A stretch of 8,535 nt of DNA. It comes from Halieaceae bacterium. Its GTDB lineage: Bacteria; Pseudomonadota; Gammaproteobacteria; Pseudomonadales; Halieaceae. The stretch spans positions 1 through 8,535 of the forward strand of contig WTJR01000105.1 of NCBI GenBank assembly GCA_011524755.1, read 5' to 3'. Shown piece by piece: positions 1 to 6,432 of this stretch. Every line of letters begins with the position of its first letter. Within the stretch, counting starts at the first letter, position 1. The notes under the pieces are model-generated. The model saw nothing but the letters and a program-made list of their open reading frames with translations, did no database searches and was not told the origin of the DNA. The position numbers and the translations under genes were made by a program.

Positions 1-699
1 GCGTCCTTGCTGTTTGAGCTGCGCGATGATGGCGGGGGAGTGCCACCGGAGGAAGGGATTAATGAGCAGTTCTTGCCCAATGGTCGAAGGCACTGTGGGT
101 AAATCACTTTCACGCCGTTGCTCGCAGGTCTCAATATGAGCCAATAAATCGGCATTCGTAGGTTCAACTTTGCGCGCAAAATTGAGATTAGCCATGGTGT
201 ATTCATGCGTGCAATAGACCTTGGTCTCGCTGGGTAGGTCGCTCAATTTCGCCAGGGACTGCTGCATCATGGGAAAAGTGCCTTCAAATACCCGACCGCA
301 GCCGCCTACGAATAAGGTATCACCGCAAAACAGTGTCCCATCCTCTGCACTGTAGTAGGCAATGTGATCTAGGGTGTGCCCCGGCACTTCCATGACCTCG
401 AATCCATACCCAAGAACCGTGACTTGAGCGCCTTCAGTCAATGTCTCGTCAATGTCCGCAATTTTGGGGTTATCGGGACCAATTACTCGGCATCCAGTAG
501 CGCTTTTCAGCGCGCCAACACCGCCTGTGTGATCAAAGTGATGATGCGTGATGATGATGGTATCGAGTATCAGGCCTTGCTCTTCTAGAGTCTTAAGCAC
601 GGGCGCTGGATCGCCCGGGTCAACGACCGCGGCCCTACCTTCATGAACGATCATCCAGATGTAGTTATCGGAAAACGCAGGAATTGGGGTGATATTCAT
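1..699 (-). CDS. gloB: Hydroxyacylglutathione hydrolase (glyoxalase II), 3' end outside window
   Basis: Hydrolyses S-lactoylglutathione to D-lactate and glutathione, the second step of methylglyoxal detoxification in the cytoplasm. The frame is open from an ATG at 699 to the window edge, giving 233 codons; E. coli GloB has 251 residues, so roughly 20 C-terminal residues are missing. The N-terminus MNITPIPAFSDNYIW matches the family start. The metallo-beta-lactamase metal ligands are all present: motif THHHFDH with H52, H54, D56 and H57, then H108 in PGHTLDH, D127 in FCGDTLF, and H165 in CTHEYT. The usual central HHHHDH reads HHHFDH, but the changed residue is not a ligand. The NPFLRW block is near the left edge. 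It is transcribed away from the YafS-like gene across a 58-bp gap; no convincing Shine-Dalgarno precedes the start. Identity is very secure; only the C-terminus is unseen. Confidence 0.97.
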   Translation of the reverse strand, partial: MNITPIPAFSDNYIWMIVHEGRAAVVDPGDPAPVLKTLEEQGLILDTIIITHHHFDHTGGVGALKSATGCRVIGPDNPKIADIDETLTEGAQVTVLGYGFEVMEVPGHTLDHIAYYSAEDGTLFCGDTLFVGGCGRVFEGTFPMMQQSLAKLSDLPSETKVYCTHEYTMANLNFARKVEPTNADLLAHIETCEQRRESDLPTVPSTIGQELLINPFLRWHSPAIIAQLKQQGR

Positions 700-757
700 A
701 GGATTTCTGGTTACCTAAGCTATTTGCAGTCAACTCGGGAAACGATACCCTTGGTGC

Positions 758-1570
758 ATGGGAAATCAAGCCGCCAAAAAGCACCACATCACGACACGAG
801 ACCATTTGCACGAGTGGTATACGTCTGCGCCTGTCGGCCGCCGGTTGCGACAGCAAGTGGTGGATGAGCTAGACAGCCAGCTAGAGCGCTTATTTGGCTA
901 TCACACGCTATTTCTGGGTGTGCCGCCCGATCTATCAATCAAAGATGTCGCGCATTCACAGAACAAACTGGTGGCCTCTACTGATGGCGCTGTGGTTGAA
1001 GGTGCGCAAAGTGTTGTTTGTACCGATGAGTGGCTCCCTTTTGGTACTGAAACGATTGATACAGTCGTTGTGTTTCATAGTCTTGAGGTCGCAGGCGAGC
1101 CTCACCAGGTGCTGAGGGAAATACACCGCGTGCTTGTTCCCAACGGCAATGTGATCATTGTGGGCTTCAATCCAGAGAGTTTCTTTGGGCTGGGTTGGTT
1201 AATGGCTCGATTCATTTCGCCTCGAAAGTGGCGTGATCTTCAACTGGAGCGCATACCCAAGCTGATGGACTGGTTGTCACTGCTGAATTTTCAGGTCGAC
1301 AAACCCAAGCATAAACTTGTCTTAAGGCCTATTGGCAAAGGTGCGCTATTCCGCTGGATGGCACGTCTCGACGATTGGCTGATTGATCACCGCGTACCCA
1401 TGGGTGGCGCATTCGTTGTGCATGCGAAGAAGCAAGTGGGTGCAGGCATTAAAGGACTTCAGCGACGGCGCGTCCGACCTCGCCTCGTGCCTATACCCGT
1501 GTCGAGACCGGCTGTCGGTGCCGAGACGCATCAGCGCTCTGGAAATAACCCTCTGAATGAAAACAGTTGA
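758..1570 (+). CDS. YafS-like putative SAM-dependent methyltransferase (class I fold)
   Basis: A 270-residue protein of the methyltransferase type 11 fold, related to E. coli YafS by both sequence and position (next to gloB, upstream of rnhA). Substrate unknown. Residues 91-139 carry the recognisable fold: the post-motif stretch ending LPF, an acidic D101 before the VVVF strand, then VLREIHRVLVPNGNVIIVGFNP. The MDWLSLLNF block (170-178) is also found in YafS as I recall it. The glycine-rich SAM loop (motif I) is not seen: the equivalent stretch near 46-55 reads FGYHTLFLGV. The tail from about 224 is basic (QRRRVRPR at 235-242) and probably disordered. The start is the only in-frame ATG nearby and has a weak ribosome site. 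The last 14 bp overlap rnhA, suggesting translational coupling. Fold assignment is good; enzymatic activity is inferred and uncertain. Confidence 0.82.
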   Translation: MGNQAAKKHHITTRDHLHEWYTSAPVGRRLRQQVVDELDSQLERLFGYHTLFLGVPPDLSIKDVAHSQNKLVASTDGAVVEGAQSVVCTDEWLPFGTETIDTVVVFHSLEVAGEPHQVLREIHRVLVPNGNVIIVGFNPESFFGLGWLMARFISPRKWRDLQLERIPKLMDWLSLLNFQVDKPKHKLVLRPIGKGALFRWMARLDDWLIDHRVPMGGAFVVHAKKQVGAGIKGLQRRRVRPRLVPIPVSRPAVGAETHQRSGNNPLNENS

Positions 1571-1997
1571 GGTTTTCACTGACGGGGGGTGCCGAGGCAA
1601 CCCGGGGCCTGGCGGATGGGGGGCGGTGCTCCGATTTGGCGGCCACGAACGGGAGCTTCGCGGCTCAGAGGAAAACACGACCAACAACCGAATGGAGTTG
1701 CTCGCCGCGATCAGCGCCCTCGAGGCAATGACTGAACCGTGTAAGGTTGTCCTCACGACAGACTCTACCTATGTCAAAGACGGTATCACTCGCTGGATTC
1801 GCAACTGGAAAGCCAATGGCTGGAAGACAGCCGCCAAGAAGCCAGTCAAAAATAAAGACCTATGGGAAAGACTGGATGCTGAGTGTCTGAGGCATCAGGT
1901 TGATTGGCGGTGGGTAAAAGGACACGCTGGGCACCCTGAAAATGAGCGCGCTGACGGGTTGGCGAACTTAGCGATGGACGAATTAGGAGCTAGTTAG
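1557..1997 (+). CDS. rnhA: Ribonuclease HI
   Basis: Cuts the RNA strand of RNA:DNA hybrids, removing R-loops and RNA primers in the cytoplasm. The 146-residue product is close to the 155 residues of E. coli RNase HI. The catalytic carboxylates are all present: D9 in FTDGGCRGNPGPGGW, E47 in NNRMELLA, D69 in TTDSTYV, and D133 in NERAD, with the catalytic histidine H123 in VKGHAGHPEN. The basic protrusion that grips the hybrid is present around 81-101 (RNWKANGWK followed by KKPVKNKDLW). The ATG lies inside the 3' end of the methyltransferase gene (14-bp overlap, different frame), so expression is probably coupled. The TAG stop is followed after one base by the dnaQ ATG. In E. coli this gene points away from dnaQ; here it is co-directional. 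Function is secure. Confidence 0.98.
   Translation: MKTVEVFTDGGCRGNPGPGGWGAVLRFGGHERELRGSEENTTNNRMELLAAISALEAMTEPCKVVLTTDSTYVKDGITRWIRNWKANGWKTAAKKPVKNKDLWERLDAECLRHQVDWRWVKGHAGHPENERADGLANLAMDELGAS
1985..1989 (+). promoter_or_regulatory. Ribosome binding site of dnaQ
   Basis: AGGAG lies inside the last codons of rnhA, 9 bases before the dnaQ ATG at 1999. It fixes that start and shows that dnaQ is translated from a message that also carries rnhA, unless an internal promoter exists within rnhA. Confidence 0.75.
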
Positions 1998-1998
1998 C

Positions 1999-2712
1999 AT
2001 GCGTCAGGTTGTACTGGACACCGAAACAACGGGACTTGAAGTAAGCCAAGGTCACAGGATCATTGAAATTGGCTGTGTTGAGATCGTTGACCGGAAGCTT
2101 ACCGGTCGTCATTACCACCAGTACATCAAGCCCGAGCGCGCCATTGATCAAGGCGCACTGGAAGTACACGGCATTACCGAAGAATTCTTGGCCGATAAGC
2201 CCGTCTTCTCGCGCGTTGCGGACGAATTTATGGACTTCATTCGAGGCGCCGAGCTGATCATCCACAACGCGCCCTTCGATGTGGGCTTTATCGATGCTGA
2301 ACTTAAGCTACTGGATGCGGACGCTCGCCTTGTTGCGTCTGAATGCAAGATCACTGACAGCCTGCAGTTAGCCAGAGCAAAACATCCGGGACAGCGAAAT
2401 AATCTAGATGCGTTGTGCCAACGTTACGCTGTCGATAACAGCAACCGAACTTTGCATGGCGCGTTGCTCGATGCTGAGATTCTGGCTGATGTTTATCTGC
2501 TGATGACGGGCGGGCAGACCACGCTTGGCCTATCCGCAGATGACGATGCGACCGGATCTACCGCAGGCAGTGCAGGCGCAATTCGGCGGCTGCCAGCCGA
2601 CAGGCCCAAGTTGAGAGTCATTTCTGCAACAGACGATGAGGCGCAAGCCCATGAGGCTCGTCTAGATAAGTTATCGGAGATTGCTGAAAACGGGGCAGTG
2701 TGGCGTCGTTAA
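1999..2712 (+). CDS. dnaQ: DNA polymerase III epsilon subunit, 3'-5' proofreading exonuclease
   Basis: Proofreading exonuclease of the replicative polymerase core, bound to the alpha subunit. It has 237 residues against 243 in E. coli. DEDDh-family motifs are complete: Exo I DTETTG (D7, E9), Exo II HNAPFDVGFID (D94), and Exo III HGALLDAE (H153, D158). The N-terminal exonuclease domain runs to about residue 175. It is followed by a flexible G/A/S/D-rich linker (about 176-200) and a C-terminal segment ending AVWRR, the part that in E. coli contacts the alpha subunit. It is the last gene of the YafS-like/rnhA/dnaQ run. The stop codon TAA (2710-2712) sits within a perfect hairpin shared with the oncoming nhaB. 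Function is secure. Confidence 0.98.
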   Translation: MRQVVLDTETTGLEVSQGHRIIEIGCVEIVDRKLTGRHYHQYIKPERAIDQGALEVHGITEEFLADKPVFSRVADEFMDFIRGAELIIHNAPFDVGFIDAELKLLDADARLVASECKITDSLQLARAKHPGQRNNLDALCQRYAVDNSNRTLHGALLDAEILADVYLLMTGGQTTLGLSADDDATGSTAGSAGAIRRLPADRPKLRVISATDDEAQAHEARLDKLSEIAENGAVWRR

Positions 2713-2720
2713 CGCCACAC
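2698..2720. terminator. Candidate bidirectional intrinsic terminator between dnaQ and nhaB
   Basis: A perfect inverted repeat, GTGTGGCGT (2698-2706) and ACGCCACAC (2712-2720), with a 5-base CGTTA loop. Rightward it is followed after six bases by TTTT (2727-2730); leftward the other strand reads TTTT seven bases beyond the stem. The genes converge here with only 18 bp between stop codons, so one hairpin could end both transcripts. It starts inside the dnaQ coding sequence and covers its stop. The T-runs are short and offset from the stem, so termination efficiency is uncertain; it could instead be a 3'-end-protecting hairpin. Confidence 0.55.
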
Positions 2721-2730
2721 CACCGGCTTT

Positions 2731-4236
2731 TCAGAGCGCGTAAACAACCGCAGTCAGACCTACGGCAGTCAGTACGATGGTGTAGGGTAGCGCCATGACA
2801 ACCATACGCCCATAGGAGAGACGAATCAGCGGCGCAAGCGCTGATGTCAGAAGGAACAGGAACGCTGCTTGTCCGTTAGGCGTCGCCACGGAAGGCAGGT
2901 TAGTCCCTGTGTTAATGGCAACTGCCAGCTGATCGAACTCCGCGCGTGTTATCACACCGTTATCCAATGCTGTTTTGACCTCGCCAATGTAGACGGTTGC
3001 GACAAAGACGTTATCCGAGATCATCGACAAAATACCGTTCGCAAGGAAGAACATTGCGGGTCTAACACTGCTCTCCATTGCCAATACGGCCTCGATGACC
3101 GGCGAGAAGAGGTGTTGTTCGTGAATGACTGCCACAATGGCAAAGAACACGACCAGTAGCGCTGTGAAGGGGAGTGCTTCTTCAAATGCATGCCCCAGTT
3201 TGTGCTCTTCTACGATGCCGTTAAACGCCGTTAGCAGCACGATAATCATAAGACCAATCAGACCAACCGCCGCCAGGTGCAACGCAAGGCCAATCACGAG
3301 AACGATGGCTACCAACGCCTGTATGACCAGCCGTGCGTTGGATGCGGGTGTCGCTTTTGCATTTTCCTGAGCCTGAAAGTCCTCAAGAACCGAGCGGACC
3401 TTTGGAGGAAGCTCTGTCCCGTAACCGAAGATTTTGGTTTGCTCAAGGAAGAGGCAGGTCAGTAACCCAGCTACGAGCACCGGCATTGTGATGGGTGCCA
3501 TCAGCCAAAAGAACTCCATGAATTCCCATCCAGCCACCGTCGCAATCAAGAGGTTTTGAGGCTCGCCAACAAGCGTGCAGACGCCACCGAGTGCCGTACC
3601 CACAGCGCCGTGCATCAGGAGGCTTCGCAAAAAGGCTCTGAACTGCTCGAGATTCTCTTCATTTTCGGCTTTGACTGCATCGTCGGTCGTGTGGTCGTGT
3701 TGCGAGTCATCAAAGTCGGTGCCAGACGCCACCTTGTGATAAACGGTAAAGAAGCCAACACCCACGCTAATAAGGACCGCGGTTACTGTAAGCGCGTCCA
3801 AGAACGCCGATAGGACCGCTGCAACAAACGAGAACAGGACTGATAACAGCTTTTTAGATCTAACTCGGAGCAAGATTTTGGTGAAGATGAAGAGCAGTAG
3901 CTCTTTCATGAAGTAGATACCCGCAACCATGAACATCAGCAGCAAAATCACTTCAAAGTTGGCTTCTGCCTCGTGAAAGACCGTATGTGGGTCCGCCATA
4001 CCAATGGCGATGGCCTCGATCGCGAGCAGGCCGCCAGGTTGCAGGGGATAACACTGCAGGGCGAGGGCAAGTGTGAAGATGAACTGCCCAATCAGCACCC
4101 AACCGGTGACAAAAGGTCCCGCCACGTAGAGCAAGATCGGGTTGATGATCAAGAAAGCAATGATCGTTTTCTTGTACCAATCAGGGGAGGCCCCAAGGAA
4201 GTTTTGCCAGTAAGGATTAGCTACCGCAGTGTTCAT
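2731..4236 (-). CDS. nhaB: Na+/H+ antiporter NhaB
   Basis: Inner-membrane antiporter that expels Na+ (or Li+) in exchange for protons, serving salt and pH homeostasis. The 501-residue protein is hydrophobic throughout, with many membrane helices. It aligns with E. coli NhaB from the N-terminus (NFLGASPDWYK) to near the end, with nearly unchanged blocks: GGLLAIEA, LLLMFMVAGIYFMK (99-111), LSAFLDALTV, GTALGG with VGEPQNL, and NTGTNLPSVATPNGQAAFLFL. D147 in the AFLDALT block matches an aspartate reported important in Vibrio NhaB (recalled). A hydrophilic acidic/His loop lies at about 171-195. The C-terminus ends about 15 residues earlier than in E. coli, which may be normal outside enterics. It has AAGGA 9 bases before the ATG. 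It converges with dnaQ and diverges from nudC. Function is secure. Confidence 0.98.
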   Translation of the reverse strand: MNTAVANPYWQNFLGASPDWYKKTIIAFLIINPILLYVAGPFVTGWVLIGQFIFTLALALQCYPLQPGGLLAIEAIAIGMADPHTVFHEAEANFEVILLLMFMVAGIYFMKELLLFIFTKILLRVRSKKLLSVLFSFVAAVLSAFLDALTVTAVLISVGVGFFTVYHKVASGTDFDDSQHDHTTDDAVKAENEENLEQFRAFLRSLLMHGAVGTALGGVCTLVGEPQNLLIATVAGWEFMEFFWLMAPITMPVLVAGLLTCLFLEQTKIFGYGTELPPKVRSVLEDFQAQENAKATPASNARLVIQALVAIVLVIGLALHLAAVGLIGLMIIVLLTAFNGIVEEHKLGHAFEEALPFTALLVVFFAIVAVIHEQHLFSPVIEAVLAMESSVRPAMFFLANGILSMISDNVFVATVYIGEVKTALDNGVITRAEFDQLAVAINTGTNLPSVATPNGQAAFLFLLTSALAPLIRLSYGRMVVMALPYTIVLTAVGLTAVVYAL

Positions 4237-4246
4237 ACAACGTTGT
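4237..4246. repeat. Perfect 10-bp palindrome in the nhaB leader
   Basis: ACAACGTTGT reads the same on both strands and fills the space between the nhaB ribosome site (AAGGA on the minus strand, 4247-4251) and its ATG at 4236. Palindromes of this size can be operator half-site pairs, or chance. No second copy was noticed in the gap. Confidence 0.4.
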
Positions 4247-4435
4247 CCTTTTATAATGTAATGTGAGCGCCCAGAACGCCCGTTGCTATACGCATTGGGG
4301 CAGCGAGTGGACGTGTATGTGGTGCCTTCAGGTTATACGAAGCAAACTAAGAAATAAAAGACGTTTTCTACCTACCTGTCGATCAGTTCGCAGATTGCTT
4401 GAGTAGGCTGGTATGGCCCCCTAGTATGTCCTTTC

Positions 4436-4441
4436 AAGGAG
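4436..4441 (+). promoter_or_regulatory. Strong ribosome binding site of nudC
   Basis: AAGGAG ends 7 bases before the ATG at 4449, the best Shine-Dalgarno in the window. It fixes this start for a NudC whose N-terminus is slightly longer than that of E. coli. Confidence 0.85.
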
Positions 4442-4448
4442 AGTCAGT

Positions 4449-5258
4449 ATGTTGAATTTTACGCGTCCCACGTCGACCGCTTCGGCTACCGACCTGGTGT
4501 GGCCATTCCAGGGACGCCATTTAGTGAGCGAGCTGATGGGGTCGCCTGGAGCGCCCATTCCGCTCGGTCAGTTGATGAGCGACTTTCCAACGGTGACCGA
4601 TATCACGCCTGTCGGCTTTCTTAATGACAAACCCGTATTTGCCTGCGCGGTAGAGACAGCCAATATGGACGTGATGAAGTACACCAGCGGTAACCTATTT
4701 GCGCTGATCGGCCGGATTGCTGGCGAGCAATTTGATGTTATTGGCAGGGCGTATCAACTGCTGTGCTGGGAGAGAGATCATCGCCATTGTGGCCGCTGCG
4801 GTAAGGAGACGTCGCTAGCGGACAAAGGTCAGAGCCGCGCCTGCGAGCCCTGCGGTTTGAGCGTTTATCCGCGGTTATCACCGTGTGTGATCGTGCTCGT
4901 CACGCGCGATGAGGAACTGTTGCTGGCGGCAGGAGCAGGGTCTAACAGACGTTTCTATAGTTGCCTTGCGGGCTTTGTAGAGCCGGGGGAAACTTGTGAA
5001 CAAGCAGTGCAACGTGAGGTGATGGAAGAGGTTGGGGTAGAGGTGGATGACATTCAGTACCACGGCTCTCAACCATGGCCATTCCCGGGGCAATTGATGC
5101 TGGGATTCACGGCGAAATGGCGCAGCGGAGATATTAATATTGACCCCGAGGAAATTGATGAGGCGATCTGGTGCACGGCCGACAATTTACCACCTGTACC
5201 GCCCCCGTTCTCAATAGCGGGACAGCTCATTAATGGGTTTTTAAAATCATTGTCTTAA
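4449..5258 (+). CDS. nudC: NADH pyrophosphatase / NAD-capped RNA decapping Nudix hydrolase
   Basis: Hydrolyses NAD(H) to NMN(H) and AMP; the E. coli enzyme also removes NAD caps from RNA 5' ends. It has 269 residues against 257 in E. coli, the extra length being at the N-terminus. Domains in order: a poorly conserved N-terminal domain (1-105), a four-cysteine zinc ribbon (C114, C117, C132, C135, with the same spacing as E. coli), then the Nudix domain. The Nudix box is complete at 175-197: G175, E181, R189-E190, E193-E194, G196. The NudC signature after the box reads SQPWPFPGQ (207-215); the usual form is SQPWPFPxS, so the last serine is replaced by glutamine. Start chosen from the strong AAGGAG. 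sohB follows after 43 bp without an obvious terminator, so co-transcription is plausible. Family assignment is secure. Confidence 0.95.
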   Translation: MLNFTRPTSTASATDLVWPFQGRHLVSELMGSPGAPIPLGQLMSDFPTVTDITPVGFLNDKPVFACAVETANMDVMKYTSGNLFALIGRIAGEQFDVIGRAYQLLCWERDHRHCGRCGKETSLADKGQSRACEPCGLSVYPRLSPCVIVLVTRDEELLLAAGAGSNRRFYSCLAGFVEPGETCEQAVQREVMEEVGVEVDDIQYHGSQPWPFPGQLMLGFTAKWRSGDINIDPEEIDEAIWCTADNLPPVPPPFSIAGQLINGFLKSLS

Positions 5259-5290
5259 CCTCAGTGCCAGACTCGGCATCCAATTAGTAA

Positions 5291-5295
5291 AAGGG
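5291..5295 (+). promoter_or_regulatory. Ribosome binding site deciding the sohB TTG start
   Basis: AAGGG ends 6 bases before TTG at 5302. No ATG gives the family N-terminus MExLxExGLF, so the TTG start is supported by both spacing and homology. A TTG start usually lowers translation, which may matter because SohB is a membrane peptidase. Confidence 0.7.
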
Positions 5296-5301
5296 TATCT
5301 C

Positions 5302-6381
5302 TTGGAATTTTTATATGAATTAGGTCTCTTCGCTGCACAAACCCTACTCATTGTGTTGGGCATTGTTGCCATCATTATGGTGATTGCTGCCAGTGCCGGA
5401 CAAAAGAGTAAGGGTACGGACGAAGGTTTTATCGAAGTGCGATCAATCAATGATCGATTCGATGGATATACCGCTGCTATCAGAGAACTATCAGATACCG
5501 ACGAAGTCGCGAAAGCGCGCGCGAAATTAGACAAAAAGGCTGAAAAAGAGCGTGCGAAGGCGGATAAGGCACGTGCAAAAGAAGTAGGCAAAGCGGCTGA
5601 TAGCCCAAGCGACATAGCGAGCGAACGCCCACGTACCTTCGTCCTAAGCTTCGAGGGCGACATGATGGCCTCTCAGGTTGAAGCCTTGCGCGAGGAAATA
5701 TCGGCTGTGCTTCCGAATGCGCAAGCCGGTGATGAGGTTTTGTTGAGGCTGGAGAGCCCCGGCGGTGTCGTACACGGGTACGGGCTTGCTGCGAGCCAGC
5801 TCAGCCGAATCAAAGAAGCGGGTGTGACACTGGTCATTGCCGTGGACAAAGTAGCTGCTAGTGGGGGTTACATGATGGCGTGCGTGGGTGACCGCATCCT
5901 GGCCGCGCCGTTCGCTGTCCTGGGCTCCATTGGTGTCGTAGCGCAGATGCCTAATTTTCATCGATTGCTGAAGAAAAATGATGTTGATGTTGAGCAGTTC
6001 ACTGCTGGCGAGTTCAAGCGCACCATCACTATGTTTGCTGAGAATACCGATAAGGGTCGCCGCAAGTTTGAATCCGAATTAGAAGATACCCATGGTCTGT
6101 TTAAGCAGTTTGTTTCGGATAATCGGCAAGGCATTGATATTGATAAGATTTCTACGGGTGAGGTTTGGTATGGCCAACAGGCCATCGACGTTGGGCTGAT
6201 TGATGAAATATCGACCTCCGATGGATACCTGCAGCGGCTGGCCAAGGATCGAGACCTGATTGAAGTCCGATATAAGCGTAAGCAAAAATTGGCCGAAAAG
6301 ATGGGCTTCGCCGCTGAAGCGGCGGCTGACAGACTGTTTTTGCGACTGTGGAAGCGCGTCAACGAGACACGCTTTCTATAA
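5302..6381 (+). CDS. sohB: SohB-type inner-membrane S49 serine peptidase
   Basis: A membrane-anchored peptidase of the SppA/SohB family; in E. coli extra SohB suppresses loss of HtrA/DegP, and physiological substrates are unclear. It has 359 residues against 349 in E. coli. It starts at TTG (5302): AAGGG lies 6 bases upstream, and the resulting MEFLYELGLF matches the E. coli N-terminus MELLSEYGLF. Layout: one membrane helix at about 10-30; a lysine/alanine/glutamate-rich, probably coiled-coil linker at about 66-100; then the peptidase domain from about 112. The catalytic serine is S187 in KVAASGGYMMA and the catalytic lysine K239 in TAGEFKRT; the oxyanion-type ESPGG loop is at 151-155. The tail AADRLFLRLWKR matches E. 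coli. A 13-bp segment at the 3' end is duplicated just past the stop. Family is secure; substrate unknown. Confidence 0.96.
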   Translation: MEFLYELGLFAAQTLLIVLGIVAIIMVIAASAGQKSKGTDEGFIEVRSINDRFDGYTAAIRELSDTDEVAKARAKLDKKAEKERAKADKARAKEVGKAADSPSDIASERPRTFVLSFEGDMMASQVEALREEISAVLPNAQAGDEVLLRLESPGGVVHGYGLAASQLSRIKEAGVTLVIAVDKVAASGGYMMACVGDRILAAPFAVLGSIGVVAQMPNFHRLLKKNDVDVEQFTAGEFKRTITMFAENTDKGRRKFESELEDTHGLFKQFVSDNRQGIDIDKISTGEVWYGQQAIDVGLIDEISTSDGYLQRLAKDRDLIEVRYKRKQKLAEKMGFAAEAAADRLFLRLWKRVNETRFL

Positions 6382-6395
6382 AACACGCTTTCTAT
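6367..6395 (+). repeat. 13-bp direct duplication across the sohB stop codon
   Basis: ACACGCTTTCTAT occurs at 6367-6379 and again at 6383-6395, a 16-bp period. The first copy encodes the last residues of SohB and runs into its TAA; the second lies beyond the stop. It looks like a small tandem duplication. Confidence 0.8.
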
Positions 6396-6402
6396 TAGAA
6401 AG
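6388..6402 (+). other. Small inverted repeat after sohB
   Basis: CTTTCT and AGAAAG flank a 3-base ATT, a perfect but short 6-bp AT-rich stem. There is no T-run behind it, so it is not a convincing terminator; it overlaps the second copy of the 13-bp duplication. Confidence 0.3.
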
Positions 6403-6432
6403 GCCCAAAGAGCAACGTTGACTGGAAACGCC

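Larger units (their letters stand above)
4237..4448. promoter_or_regulatory. Divergent nhaB/nudC intergenic region, presumed promoters
   Basis: This 212-bp gap, the longest in the window, must hold start signals for both nhaB (leftward) and nudC (rightward). It is partly AT-rich, for example around 4345-4375. I could not pick out a well-spaced -35/-10 pair with good consensus on either strand. TATAAA on the minus strand just before the nhaB start overlaps its ribosome site and is too close to be a useful -10. No open frame, RNA gene or riboswitch is recognisable here. A 10-bp palindrome sits at the nhaB end. Confidence 0.5.

Noticed and set aside
728..733. TTGACT on the minus strand as a -35 for gloB
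   Set aside because: No -10-like hexamer lies at 16-18 bp spacing before the gloB start.
1346..1756. 136-codon open frame on the minus strand across the methyltransferase/rnhA junction
   Set aside because: Antisense to two well-supported genes, with no recognisable family or ribosome site; a shadow frame.
3973..4266. Plus-strand 97-codon frame opposite nhaB
   Set aside because: Covered by a strongly conserved nhaB on the other strand; no family resemblance.
5266..5280. TGCC/GGCA inverted repeat after nudC as a terminator
   Set aside because: Only a 4-bp stem and no T-run.
5247..5663. 138-codon minus-strand frame rich in Ala, Phe and Ser opposite the start of sohB
   Set aside because: Its repetitive look is the complement of the lysine/alanine-rich SohB linker, not a real low-complexity protein.
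6418..6432. Upstream TTG as the SDR start
   Set aside because: Adds five residues with no family support; ATG 6433 gives a normal N-terminus and has GGA at suitable spacing.
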